Assembly: GCA_002483135.1 (NCBI GenBank) | Contig: DLHI01000026.1 | Coordinates: forward strand, 186,001 to 250,000 | From: Hyphomonadaceae bacterium UBA7672 | Lineage (GTDB): Bacteria > Pseudomonadota > Alphaproteobacteria > Caulobacterales > Hyphomonadaceae | DNA: 64,000 nucleotides | Reading direction: 5' to 3' | Shown: piece by piece, positions 27,017 to 35,654 of the stretch | Numbering within the stretch: position 1 is the stretch's first letter | Layout: each line of letters begins with the position of its first letter | Position numbers and translations under genes: made by a program | Notes under the pieces: generated by a model | What the model was told of the DNA's origin: nothing | Database searches by the model: none | What the model saw: only the letters and a program-made list of their open reading frames with translations

Positions 27017-28120
27017 CTACCCACTCGCCCCGCCGGGGAGCGTCCGCGACAGCCAGCGGCGCATCGGGGCGTCATACGTATGGTGAAGGAAAGCCGCCGC
27101 TCCGCCCGCCATCAGGACAATCGCAGCCACAATTCCCCAGCCCGGCAGCGTGATCGAGGCGGCCGCCGCAACAATATAGAGCAGTCCCAGCAACGGCACG
27201 TGCAGGACATAGACACCATACGACATGGCGCCGAGCGTGCCGCACACGCTCTCGACCCAGCCTGCAACCTTCGCCTGCGAGGCGAGCGTGACCAGCAGCG
27301 GCATCGCCACAATCGCCACCGCCGCATCATACCCCGCCCGCCATTCTGCAGGAACCGGCGCCATGATCACCGCCACAAAAGCCAGCACGGGAATCACCGC
27401 CGGAATCCCCGGCACCTTCCATGCCCCGCGCATCCGGTGGATCGCCACCCCGGCAAAGAAGTCGAACACAACCCGCGCCAGCCCGGCATCGAAATGGCTC
27501 CACAACCACCCCGGCCCGCCCACGCCCTGATGCCGCATCTCGGTAAACGCCACCGCCACCGCTCCCGCCACCAGGATCACCCCCAGCATCCAGCGGTTCA
27601 GAAACCGCGCGATCAGCCCGTAGATGAAATTGACCACGAGTTCGAAGAACAGCGACCAGGCTGGCCCGTTGAACGGGAACAGCTGCCCGCCGCCAAAATC
27701 ATAGATCGGCGGCGCCGGCAGGAAGAGTAGCCCGAACAGAACGAACACGCCGACCTGCCCGATCGGCGTCGCGTCCCACCCGCGCACCACCCCCAGCAGA
27801 ACCAGCGACACGCCAATCATCAGCCCGGCCAGGTACAGCGGATAAAGCCGTATCACCCGCGCCCGCATGAAGCTCAGCGCCGACCACCCGCCCTCCAGCC
27901 GCCGCCCGTAGGCATGCGCCAGCACAAAGCCGGACAGGACAAAGAAGAAATCCACGGCCAGGTATCGCCCCGGTATCAACTCCCCCAGGAAGTTCGGTGG
28001 CGTGTGATCGAGAATGACCGCAAACGCCGCGATCCCCCGCAGCCCGTCGAGCAGCGCAAAGCGCTCCGTCCCCGCAGCCGCGCGCGGCGCTTCATTCCGA
28101 TTCAGCGGTAATGCCGTCAT
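27017..28120 (-). CDS. Acyltransferase family 3 (OafA/ExoZ-like) membrane protein
   Basis: 367 residues from ATG 28120; a GTG at 28141 is less likely. About ten membrane helices. FALLDGLRGIAAFAVILDHT at residues ~20-40 is the acyltransferase-3 signature with the catalytic His, followed by VDFFFVLSGFVLAHAYGRRL. These proteins O-acetylate sugars of exopolysaccharide, O-antigen or peptidoglycan. Its neighbours (glycosyltransferases and a deacetylase) fit a surface-sugar role. The start lies 92 bp from the divergent cobalamin riboswitch. Confidence 0.88.
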   Translation of the reverse strand: MTALPLNRNEAPRAAAGTERFALLDGLRGIAAFAVILDHTPPNFLGELIPGRYLAVDFFFVLSGFVLAHAYGRRLEGGWSALSFMRARVIRLYPLYLAGLMIGVSLVLLGVVRGWDATPIGQVGVFVLFGLLFLPAPPIYDFGGGQLFPFNGPAWSLFFELVVNFIYGLIARFLNRWMLGVILVAGAVAVAFTEMRHQGVGGPGWLWSHFDAGLARVVFDFFAGVAIHRMRGAWKVPGIPAVIPVLAFVAVIMAPVPAEWRAGYDAAVAIVAMPLLVTLASQAKVAGWVESVCGTLGAMSYGVYVLHVPLLGLLYIVAAAASITLPGWGIVAAIVLMAGGAAAFLHHTYDAPMRRWLSRTLPGGASG

Positions 28121-28211
28121 CTTCTGTTCCGCCCCGGCCACACCCGATGCATCGGGCAGGCCACCGCCTCCAATATAGCTTGCGGACCCGGCGTCCGCCT
28201 GTATTCATCCC

Positions 28212-28385
28212 CCTCGCGACAGGTTCCCCCAAAAGGGGATTCAAAGGGAACCGGGACAAGAGCCCGGGCTGCCCCCGCAACTGTAAGCGGCGAGCGGCGC
28301 ACCGAAAGCCACTGGGAGCTTCTTCGGAAGTAACTGGGAAGGCGGTGCGTTCGCGCTGACCCGCAAGCCAGGAGACCTGCCTGTC
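28212..28385 (+). promoter_or_regulatory. Cobalamin (adenosylcobalamin) riboswitch
   Basis: The conserved B12-box layout is present in order: GGTTCCCC at the 5' end, AAAGGGAACCGGG, then GGCTGCCCCCGCAACTGTAA, CCACTGGGA twice, and GACCCGCAAGCCAGGAGACC at the 3' end. It precedes btuB on the same strand, the usual target. Bound cobalamin should shut off the btuB-btuF-btuC-btuD operon. Confidence 0.95.
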
Positions 28386-28454
28386 GCTGTCGTCTTTCGG
28401 CGATCCGGGGATGGATCGTACGAACGGAAACTATTTCCGGCTGGCGACGTCTTC

Positions 28455-28514
28455 GGACCGTGTCCCTCCGGCAATCCCGCCGTGCGGGATCACGGTCTCC
28501 AACCTGTTGGAGAC
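28455..28514 (+). promoter_or_regulatory. Riboswitch expression platform: competing hairpins over the btuB ribosome site
   Basis: Helix A: GTCTCCAA (28495-28502) pairs with TTGGAGAC (28507-28514) and buries the Shine-Dalgarno GGAG at 28509-28512. Helix B: GACCGTG (28456-28462) pairs with CACGGTC (28491-28497), enclosing a small stem ATCCCGC/GCGGGAT. Helices A and B share bases 28495-28497, so only one can form fully. This suggests control of translation initiation. Confidence 0.6.
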
Positions 28515-28519
28515 GTCTT

Positions 28520-30532
28520 TTGAAACTGAACTCACCAAACGCCTGGCTTCTGTCTGCAAGCAGCCTCGCCCTCGCCGCCTTCCCCCTCGCCGCACACGCG
28601 CAGGACAAGCCCGACTCACGCGACACCATCATCGTCACTGGCACGCTGACCCCCATCGCCGAGGAAAAACTCGGACAGACCATCACCGTCATCTCCTCCG
28701 AACTGATCGAGGACCAGGGCTACAATTTTGTGCCCGACGTGCTGCGCCAGGCTCCCGGCGCCGCTGTCAGCCAGATGGGCGCCCCCGGCGCCCTGACCCA
28801 GGTCCGCATCCGCGGCGCGGAAGCCAACCACACGCTCGTCCTCCTCGACGGCATCGACATCTCGAGCCCGGACCAGAACGAGACAGACTTCTCGACGCTG
28901 ACCACCGCCGGCCTCGACCGCATCGAATTCCTGCGCGGACCGCAGAGCGGCCTCTACGGCTCAAACGCGCTCGCCGGCGTCGTCAACCTCGTCTCACGGC
29001 GCGAAATGGACGGACATTACATCAACGCCTCCGCCGAACTCGGCGCCTTCGAGACCATGGACATCGAAGCCAGCGCCGGCATCGGCAATGGCGATGCCTA
29101 TGCCTCGATCAGCCTCAACCATCTCGCTTCGGAAGGCTATGACACCTCGCCCGACCAGACCGCCAATGGCGTCCCCGCCGTCGGCGTTGGCGCACAGGCC
29201 GGCGACAAGGAAGGCACGGCCATCACCACGATCAACGGCCGCGCCGGTATGAAGCTGTCGAATGAGCTGCGCGTGAATGGCGTCGTGCGCTACATGACCG
29301 CTAAATCGGAACTTGACGGCCAAGCCTATGGCTTCCCCATCGCGGGCCGCACCTATGACGACCCCAGCCGCACCAACCAAGAGCAACTCGTCATCGGCGC
29401 GTCGGCGACCTTCGACCCCTGGGACGGCGCGTGGGAAACCGTGGTCTCGCTCTCCCATGTCGACGCCAGCCGCCGTAATCTGCTGACGGATTTCCCGTTC
29501 CTCGTTGGCCCGCCCGTTCCCTCGCCCGCCGACCTCCTGCTCGTCCCCACGTACACCAGCGGCACGGACTCGTCGCGCTTCACTGCAGCGATCCAGTCAA
29601 CCTATGCGTTCGGCGATGAAGGCTTCGCCAGCTTCCTCACCGGCTTTGCCGAGCACGAGACCGAAACCTATGAGGACGCCTTCTCGGTCCGCGACGAGGA
29701 GCGCGCGCTGAACGCCTTCGGCCTGCAGTATCGCGCCGAGATCGCCAGCCAGCTCTATCTTTCGGCCACCGTCCGCCACGACGACAATGACCAGTTCCAG
29801 GACGTCGATACGTGGAGCGTTTCGGGCGCATGGTCGATCCCGGGCACGGGAACGCGCCTGCATACCTCTGCCGGCACCGGCGTCACCAACCCCACCTTCA
29901 TAGAGCAGTTCGGCTTCGATCCCTCGACCTTCATCGGCAATGCCGACCTCGTGCCGGAAGAAGCGCTCGGCTGGGATGCGGGCGTCGAACAGACCCTGTT
30001 CGACGACAAGCTTACGCTCGATCTCACCTACTTCTCTTCGGACCTCGAGAACGAGATCTACACAGCCTTCCTGCCGGGCTTCCTGACCACGGCCCTCAAC
30101 AGCGACAGCGACAGCGATCGCTCGGGCTGGGAGGTCACCGTCTATGCCGATCCAACCGATGACATCTCGCTCTACGGATCGTACACGAAGCTCGACGCGT
30201 CCGAACCCGCAGGCATCGAAATCCGTCGCCCCGAACAGACCGCATCGCTGGACGCGAGCTGGAACGTCTTCGGCGGGCCGGTGCAGCTTAACCTCGGCGT
30301 ATCCTACACGGGCGAGTCGACTGACACCGACTTTGGCACGTTCATGCGCACGCCGATCGACCCGTGGACGCTCGTCCGCTTCGGCGCCTCCTGGCAGGTC
30401 TCCGACACGCTCGAAGTCTACGGCCGCGTCGAGAACCTGCTGGATGAGGAATACGAGGAGGTGATCGGCTACCTTGGCGCGCCTCAGGGCGTCTACTTCG
30501 GCATCCGCTTCCGCGAGGATACAACGAAGTGA
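28520..30532 (+). CDS. btuB: TonB-dependent vitamin B12 outer-membrane receptor BtuB
   Basis: 670 residues from a TTG at 28520, eight bases after GGAG; the leader then reads KLNSPNAWLLSASSLALAAF with cleavage after AHA. The frame is open upstream, but that region is the riboswitch platform. A TonB box DTIIVTG follows, then the plug (VLRQAPGAAVSQMGAPGALT, RIRGAEANHTLVLLDGI) and a 22-strand barrel ending in the aromatic-like YFGIRFREDTTK. It imports cobalamin. The stop overlaps the btuF GTG by 2 bases (GTGA). Confidence 0.92.
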   Translation: MKLNSPNAWLLSASSLALAAFPLAAHAQDKPDSRDTIIVTGTLTPIAEEKLGQTITVISSELIEDQGYNFVPDVLRQAPGAAVSQMGAPGALTQVRIRGAEANHTLVLLDGIDISSPDQNETDFSTLTTAGLDRIEFLRGPQSGLYGSNALAGVVNLVSRREMDGHYINASAELGAFETMDIEASAGIGNGDAYASISLNHLASEGYDTSPDQTANGVPAVGVGAQAGDKEGTAITTINGRAGMKLSNELRVNGVVRYMTAKSELDGQAYGFPIAGRTYDDPSRTNQEQLVIGASATFDPWDGAWETVVSLSHVDASRRNLLTDFPFLVGPPVPSPADLLLVPTYTSGTDSSRFTAAIQSTYAFGDEGFASFLTGFAEHETETYEDAFSVRDEERALNAFGLQYRAEIASQLYLSATVRHDDNDQFQDVDTWSVSGAWSIPGTGTRLHTSAGTGVTNPTFIEQFGFDPSTFIGNADLVPEEALGWDAGVEQTLFDDKLTLDLTYFSSDLENEIYTAFLPGFLTTALNSDSDSDRSGWEVTVYADPTDDISLYGSYTKLDASEPAGIEIRRPEQTASLDASWNVFGGPVQLNLGVSYTGESTDTDFGTFMRTPIDPWTLVRFGASWQVSDTLEVYGRVENLLDEEYEEVIGYLGAPQGVYFGIRFREDTTK

Positions 30533-31584
30533 AACAGCGCTGGCTTCAAATGCTGGCCGAAAGGACGCGCGACGCGAGCGGGCGCACATCGGGGCGCCCC
30601 CTCCGTCTCGCGACGAAAGCGTCGCGATCCACCTCCCCCAGTCGCGTGGCGACTGGGGGAGGCAAGAGGCGCCTTGTCTCCCTCACTTGCAACGCAAGTG
30701 GGGGAGGTGGCGCGCCGCGTCTTCGCGGCGTGACGGAGGGGGTCTCCCTTTTGGTCACACTTCTCGCCACCCTCCTGATCGCGGTCTCCCCCGCTCACGC
30801 CCAGACCAAACCCCAGCGCATCGTCTCGATGAATCTCTGCACCGACGAGCTGCTGATGCGCATCGTCGATCCTTCCCGCATTGCCGCGATCACCTATCTC
30901 TCGCGCCAGCCGGTCAACGCCCCGCTTGGCCTCGATCACATTTCCGCAACGCTCCCGGTAAACCACGGGCTTGCGGAAGAGGTGATCAAGCTCGACCCTG
31001 ATCTCATCCTGGCCGGACAGTTCGCGGCCACCACAGCCACGACCCTGCTCACCCGCCTCGGCTATCGCGTCGAAACCTTCGCGCCCGAGAACAGCTTTGC
31101 CGACATGCGCGCGAACATCCTTCGCCTCGGCGAACTCGTCGGCGAGCCCGCGCGCGCGCAAGCCGTGCTTGCGGATTTCGATGCGCGCCTTGCTGCCCTT
31201 CAGGCCCAGCTCCCCCCGGGAGAAAAGCCGGTCTTCGCCGATATCGGCGTCAACAACTACATCGCCGGGGCCAACACGCTCTATACAGAGGTCGTCAACG
31301 CTGGCGGCTATCGCACGCTCGGCCAGGCGCTTGGCTTCGAAGGCTTCCGCAACGTGCCGCTCGAACTCATCCTCACGGTACGTCCGGCGCTCATCTCCAC
31401 TGCAACGCCGTGGACTTCGCCGCCGTCGATGTCGACGATGTCACTCGGCCACCCTGCCCTGCGCGCGCTCGTTGAACGTACGCCCCACATCACCATCCCC
31501 GAACGCTACACCACCTGCGGCGCGCCCAGTATGCTCGGCGCGGTCGAACTGCTGGTCGAAGCGCGGAAGGCGGGTCAACAATGA
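30529..31584 (+). CDS. btuF: BtuF-like periplasmic cobalamin-binding protein with a repeat inserted in its leader
   Basis: 351 residues from GTG 30529, which overlaps the btuB stop. The signal-peptide core SLLVTLLATLLIAVSPAHAQ only begins at residue 72. The roughly 70 residues before it are mostly encoded by a palindromic repeat (30597-30742). The mature domain starts RIVSMNLCTDELLMRIVDPS and has the two-lobe BtuF/FhuD layout, with LDPDLILAGQF and the conserved GGYRTLGQALGFEGFRNVPLE. An in-frame GTG at about 30730, just before the signal core, could serve as an alternative start. Confidence 0.85.
   Translation: MKQRWLQMLAERTRDASGRTSGRPLRLATKASRSTSPSRVATGGGKRRLVSLTCNASGGGGAPRLRGVTEGVSLLVTLLATLLIAVSPAHAQTKPQRIVSMNLCTDELLMRIVDPSRIAAITYLSRQPVNAPLGLDHISATLPVNHGLAEEVIKLDPDLILAGQFAATTATTLLTRLGYRVETFAPENSFADMRANILRLGELVGEPARAQAVLADFDARLAALQAQLPPGEKPVFADIGVNNYIAGANTLYTEVVNAGGYRTLGQALGFEGFRNVPLELILTVRPALISTATPWTSPPSMSTMSLGHPALRALVERTPHITIPERYTTCGAPSMLGAVELLVEARKAGQQ
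30597..30742. repeat. 146-bp composite palindromic repeat inside btuF
   Basis: The outer arms are CCCCCTCCGTC (30597-30607) and its exact inverse GACGGAGGGGG (30732-30742). Between them lie further hairpins: TCGCGAC/GTCGCGA, CTCCCCCAGTCGC with GCGACTGGGGGAG, CACTTGC/GCAAGTG followed by GGGGGAG, and CGCGCCGCG/CGCGGCG. A half copy starts at 45815. Its length keeps the btuF frame open. Confidence 0.85.
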
Positions 31585-32582
31585 CCCGCGCGCCCATCCC
31601 CTACCTCCTTCTCCTGACGCTTCTTGCGTTGCTCTGCGCCGCGCTCGGCGCGGTCTCTCTACTCATTGGTCCGGGCGGCGGCCCCGCTGAAATCTCCGCG
31701 ATGATCGCGCGCGGCGATGCTGACATGGCGTGGATGATGGTTGGCGAAGTCCGCCTGCCGCGAACCCTGCTGGCGCTGACTGTAGGCGCTACGCTCGGCA
31801 TGGCGGGCGCGGCGCTGCAAGGCCTGCTTCGCAATCCGCTCGCCGATCCCGGCGTCGTCGGCGTGACCACGTCGGCCTCGCTCGGCGCGGTCGTTGCGCT
31901 CTACACGGGCGCCTCGATGGCCTTCCCGCTCGCCCTTCCCGTTATGGGTATCGCCGGCGCTCTCTTCAGTGCGCTTGTCCTGCTCGCGCTCGCCCGGCGC
32001 GGCGGCATGCTGACGCTCGTGCTTGCTGGCGTTGCGATCTCGAGTCTGTGCGCCGCCCTCATGTCGCTGGCGCTCAATTTGTCGCCAAACCCTTATGCCG
32101 CAGCCGAAATCATGTTCTGGTTGATGGGCTCCGTCACCGACCGCTCGATGGATCACGTCGCGCTCGCGGCGCCGCTGATGGCGCTTGGCGCGATCATGTT
32201 GTTGCTCGCTGCCCGCGCGCTCAACGCACTCAGCCTCGGCGAGGAAACTGCGGCAAGCCTTGGCGTCAGCCTCCCCCGCACGCGCGCCCTCGTCATCGGC
32301 GGCGCGTCCATCGGCGTCGGGGCGGGCACGGCTGTGTGCGGCGGCATTGGCTTCATCGGGCTCGTTGTGCCGCACCTGTTGCGACCGCTCGTAGGTCACA
32401 CGCCCAGCCGCCTGCTCGCCGCCAGCGCGCTGGGCGGCGCCGCGCTGCTGATGGCGGCCGACATTCTCGTTCGCCTGCTGCCCACCGGCATTGAGCTCAA
32501 GCTTGGCGTCGTTACATCGCTGGTGGGCGCGCCCTTCTTTCTCTGGCTCATCTTCCGCGCCCGCACGGAGCTTGAGACATGA
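31581..32582 (+). CDS. btuC: BtuC-type ABC transporter permease (FecCD family)
   Basis: 333 residues, about ten membrane helices. The start ATG overlaps the btuF stop (ATGA). GEVRLPRTLLALTVGATLGM near residue 50, AGAALQGLLRNPLADPGVVG (the conserved Q-x-LRNPLADP motif) and GGIGFIGLVVPHLLRPLVGH, the coupling-helix region, are diagnostic of the FecCD/BtuC family. It forms the inner-membrane channel for the cobalamin passed on by BtuF. The gene overlaps btuD by 4 bp. Confidence 0.93.
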   Translation: MTRAPIPYLLLLTLLALLCAALGAVSLLIGPGGGPAEISAMIARGDADMAWMMVGEVRLPRTLLALTVGATLGMAGAALQGLLRNPLADPGVVGVTTSASLGAVVALYTGASMAFPLALPVMGIAGALFSALVLLALARRGGMLTLVLAGVAISSLCAALMSLALNLSPNPYAAAEIMFWLMGSVTDRSMDHVALAAPLMALGAIMLLLAARALNALSLGEETAASLGVSLPRTRALVIGGASIGVGAGTAVCGGIGFIGLVVPHLLRPLVGHTPSRLLAASALGGAALLMAADILVRLLPTGIELKLGVVTSLVGAPFFLWLIFRARTELET

Positions 32583-33340
32583 AGCTCGAAGCAAGGAACG
32601 TCACCGTCTCCGCGCGCGGCCGCGCCATCGTCGACGATGCCCGCCTGTCGCTTGCGCCCGGAGAACTCGTTGGCCTCATCGGTCCGAACGGCGCAGGCAA
32701 GTCCACGCTGCTGCGCGCCCTGCTTGGCGCCACAACACGCGACGCAGGAACCGTTACGCTCAACGGCACAGACCTCGCTTCATTGCCGGCGCAGGCTCGC
32801 GCCCGCGCCATCGCCTTCCTGCCGCAGGACCGCCGCGTCGAATGGCGGCTCACCGCGCATGATGTCGTGATGCTCGGCCGTTATCCGCATCAGGCTGGCT
32901 TCGGCGGCCCCACGCCCGCAGACCGTGAAGCCGTCGCCCGCGCCATCGCCGCGGTTGAAGGCGAAGCCCTGCTCGACCGCCCGGTGTCGGTCCTCTCCGG
33001 CGGCGAGCGGACGCGCATTCTGCTCGCCCGCGCCCTCGCGGTGGAGGCGCCCCTCCTGCTGGCCGACGAACCCATCGCCGCGCTGGACCCCTACCACCAG
33101 CTACACGTGATGGAGATCCTGCAGGCCCGCGCCCGTTCCGGCGTCGGCGTACTGGCCGTCATCCACGACCTTGCTCTCGCCGCCCGCTTCATGGACCGCC
33201 TGATTCTGATGAATGCCGGCAGGGTCATCGCCAACGGCCCGCCCGCATCGGTCCTCACCCCGGAAAACCTGGCACAGGCATACCGCATCGCCGGAACACC
33301 CCCGGCCCGCATACCTTCCCTAACGTCATTCATACCCTAA
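32579..33340 (+). CDS. btuD: BtuD-type ABC transporter ATPase
   Basis: 253 residues. Walker A GLIGPNGAGKSTLLRALLGA near residue 35, signature LSGGERTRILLARALAVEAP near residue 140, Walker B LLLADEPIAALDPYHQLHV, and the switch histidine in VIHDLALAARF. It powers cobalamin uptake with BtuC and BtuF. It is the last gene of the riboswitch operon; no clear intrinsic terminator follows before the next gene at 33461. Confidence 0.93.
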   Translation: MKLEARNVTVSARGRAIVDDARLSLAPGELVGLIGPNGAGKSTLLRALLGATTRDAGTVTLNGTDLASLPAQARARAIAFLPQDRRVEWRLTAHDVVMLGRYPHQAGFGGPTPADREAVARAIAAVEGEALLDRPVSVLSGGERTRILLARALAVEAPLLLADEPIAALDPYHQLHVMEILQARARSGVGVLAVIHDLALAARFMDRLILMNAGRVIANGPPASVLTPENLAQAYRIAGTPPARIPSLTSFIP

Positions 33341-33460
33341 TAGCTGTCGCAATCGTGACCCTCGCAGACGTACCCGTCGGTTTCCGCGAACGGGCGCCTG
33401 TAGTAATGTGAGTTACAAGATCGCGCCGAGCGAGTGCGCGACGGCTGGAGATACAACCTC

Positions 33461-35434
33461 ATGAAGTTCAAGCTGCTGGCCTCAACCATGGCCGCCGCCG
33501 TACTGGGCGTCGCCGCAATCGCGGGCGTTTCGGCCATCGCTGCACCCTCGCCCGCCACGGTGACGGTTCCCGCCAAGGCCGACAATTTCCAGCTGACCGA
33601 CCAGACGCGCCTTGCGCACGAGCTGCACTATTTCCGCGACGCCAAGGCCATCGTGATCATGAGCCAGCTGAACGGCTCGGCCGCCTCGCGCGCCGCCGCC
33701 GCCGAACTCGAAAAGCTGCAGGCCGCCTACAAGGCCAAAGGCGTGCTGTTCTACATGCTCAACTCCGCCGCCACGCGCGACGCCGTCGCCGCCGAAGCCA
33801 AGGCGCAGGGCTATGACATCCCCGTGCTGGTCGACGAACTGCAACTCGTCGGCGAATCGCTGGGCATCCAGCGCGAAGGCGAGGTCTTCGTGATCACGCC
33901 GAAGGACGGTTTCGCCATCGCCTATCACGGCCCGCTCGCCGCTGACGGCAAGGCTTACACGGCCGACGCGATCAACGCGATCCTGGCGGGTAATCCCGTG
34001 GCCGCGGCCCGCGTCGAAGTGAAATCCGGCGCCGAGATCGCCTTCCCCGAGCGTGGCAAGGCGCAGGAACACGCTAACATCTCTTACTCGAAAGAGATCG
34101 CGCCGATCCTCCAGGCCAAGTGCGTCACCTGCCACCAGAAGGGCGGCATCGCTCCCTTCGCGATGGACAGCTACGACGTGATCAAGACCTTTGCGCCGAT
34201 GATCCGCGAGTCGGTGCGCGCCGAGCGCATGCCTCCCTACTTCGCCGATCCGCACATCGGAAAGTTCCAGAACGACCAGGCGCTGACGCCTGATCAGACC
34301 CGGACGCTGATCCACTGGCTCGAAGCCGGCGCGCCGCGTGGCGCCGGCCGTGACGTGCTCAAGGAAGAAGCCGGCGAAGCCCCGGAATGGCCCGCCTTCC
34401 TCGGCAAGCCCGACGTGATCGTGGACCTCCCTGCCTTCGACGTGCCGGCCACCGGCATTGTCGAGTACCAGAACCAGCGCGTCGACAACCCGTTCAAGGA
34501 AGACGCCTGGCTACGCGCCATCTCGATCAAGCCGGGTGACCGGACGGTGCTGCACCACGTGATCTCGAACCACGTTCCGGATCGCACCAAGCCGCCCGCA
34601 CGCATTCCGGGCGGATCGGTGGGCTCGTATACGCCCGGCGCCGAAGCCCAGGTGATCGCGGCAGGCGCTGGCGCGCCTGTCCCCGGCGGCGGCAAGCTGA
34701 ACTTCCAGATGCACTACACGACAACTGGCAAGGCCTCGACCGACCGCACGCAGGTCGGCTTCTACGTGCTGAAGACCCCGCCGGAATTCATCAAGCGCTC
34801 GACGGTCATCTTCGACCTCGGCCTGATGATCCCGGCTGGCGAAGCGCGCCACAAGGAAGTCGCCTACGTCACCATGCCGGCCGACGCCTATCTCTATACG
34901 CTGTATCCGCACGCTCACTATCGCGGCTACCACGTCGAGCTGCTGCAGAAGGATGCGGACGGCAAGGAGACCATGCTGCTGTCGCTGCCGAAGTACGACT
35001 TCAACTGGCAGCGCGACTACGATCCGGTGGAGCCGATCCTCGTCCGCAAGGGCACCAAGCTGATCGCGACGTGGGTGTTCGACAACTCGACGAACAACCG
35101 CGCCAACCCGAACCCGAAAATCCCCGTCATGACCGGCGAGCAATCGCACCAGGAGATGATGTATTTCCGGATCAACTATCGCTGGGCCGACGAGACTGTC
35201 TCGAACATCCGCAACGATCTCGAACAGCAGATGCGCGCCGGCATGATGTTCGGCATGATCGACGACAACTATGACGGCCTGATCCAGCGCGAAGAGCTGA
35301 AAGGCATGATGTCGTCGCTGAAGCCCCGCTTCGACGCTCTCGACGTCGACAAGTCGGGCGGGCTCGACCCGGCTGAGATGGGCGCAAGCGGCATGGGCGC
35401 CATGATGCCCCGCGGCGAGGACTTCGACCTCTAG
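33461..35434 (+). CDS. Secreted redoxin-like / CxxCH haem / copper-monooxygenase-like / EF-hand fusion protein
   Basis: 657 residues from ATG 33461 (MKFKLLASTMAAAVLGVAAI, signal peptide). Residues ~40-180 resemble a thioredoxin/redoxin fold but have no CxxC. C221-VT-C224-H225 is a c-type haem site in a short cytochrome-like domain. From ~310 on, LHHVISNH, NFQMHYTTTG and YPHAHYRGYHVELL carry the histidines of type II copper ascorbate-dependent monooxygenases. Two canonical EF-hand loops end the protein: DDNYDGLIQREE (601-612) and DVDKSGGLDPAE (628-639). A periplasmic copper/haem redox enzyme with Ca2+ binding is inferred; the substrate is unknown. A strong terminator follows. Confidence 0.85.
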   Translation: MKFKLLASTMAAAVLGVAAIAGVSAIAAPSPATVTVPAKADNFQLTDQTRLAHELHYFRDAKAIVIMSQLNGSAASRAAAAELEKLQAAYKAKGVLFYMLNSAATRDAVAAEAKAQGYDIPVLVDELQLVGESLGIQREGEVFVITPKDGFAIAYHGPLAADGKAYTADAINAILAGNPVAAARVEVKSGAEIAFPERGKAQEHANISYSKEIAPILQAKCVTCHQKGGIAPFAMDSYDVIKTFAPMIRESVRAERMPPYFADPHIGKFQNDQALTPDQTRTLIHWLEAGAPRGAGRDVLKEEAGEAPEWPAFLGKPDVIVDLPAFDVPATGIVEYQNQRVDNPFKEDAWLRAISIKPGDRTVLHHVISNHVPDRTKPPARIPGGSVGSYTPGAEAQVIAAGAGAPVPGGGKLNFQMHYTTTGKASTDRTQVGFYVLKTPPEFIKRSTVIFDLGLMIPAGEARHKEVAYVTMPADAYLYTLYPHAHYRGYHVELLQKDADGKETMLLSLPKYDFNWQRDYDPVEPILVRKGTKLIATWVFDNSTNNRANPNPKIPVMTGEQSHQEMMYFRINYRWADETVSNIRNDLEQQMRAGMMFGMIDDNYDGLIQREELKGMMSSLKPRFDALDVDKSGGLDPAEMGASGMGAMMPRGEDFDL

Positions 35435-35474
35435 TCTCGGGACCTCTAACCCCGGAAACACGGGGAGGAAACGG

Positions 35475-35505
35475 AAAGGCCGGAGCGAAAGCTCCGGCCT
35501 TTTTT
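35475..35505 (+). terminator. Intrinsic terminator after the fusion gene
   Basis: AAAGGCCGGAGC, loop GAAA, GCTCCGGCCTTTTTT: a 12-bp stem with a GNRA-type loop and a T-run, 40 bp after the stop. Confidence 0.93.
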
Positions 35506-35520
35506 GTCGATTGACATAAA

Positions 35521-35651
35521 GCGCCACTATCGGCGCGTAAATTCACTATTCTCGTATTAAGCGCCATATTAGTCTCCTTGTGGAATTTATACTAAGCGTC
35601 ATTTTTGGCTCTTTATATTGATTTTCAGATATTGAGCGCCATATATGGCTC
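35521..35651. promoter_or_regulatory. Four operator-like repeats upstream of hipBA
   Basis: Sites of 16 bp at 35521, 35561, 35596 and 35636 share the pattern GCGCCATATTTGGCTC: GCGCCACTATCGGCGC, GCGCCATATTAGTCTC, GCGTCATTTTTGGCTC, GCGCCATATATGGCTC. The first and last are near-palindromes. Spacing is 40, 35 and 40 bp, close to whole helical turns. The last site ends 3 bases before the hipB ATG, so bound HipB would cover the start. AT-rich spacers probably hold the promoter. Confidence 0.75.
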
Positions 35652-35654
35652 GTT

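Noticed and set aside
30597..30742. CRISPR-like reading of the repeated GGGGGAG / CTCCCCC units
   Set aside because: The units are nested inverted arms without regular spacers, so this is a palindromic element and not a CRISPR array.
33337..33585. Minus-strand frame ending in a Tyr/Cys-rich segment before the fusion gene
   Set aside because: The tail looks faintly protein-like, but most of the frame is antisense to the signal peptide of the fusion protein and no start is credible.
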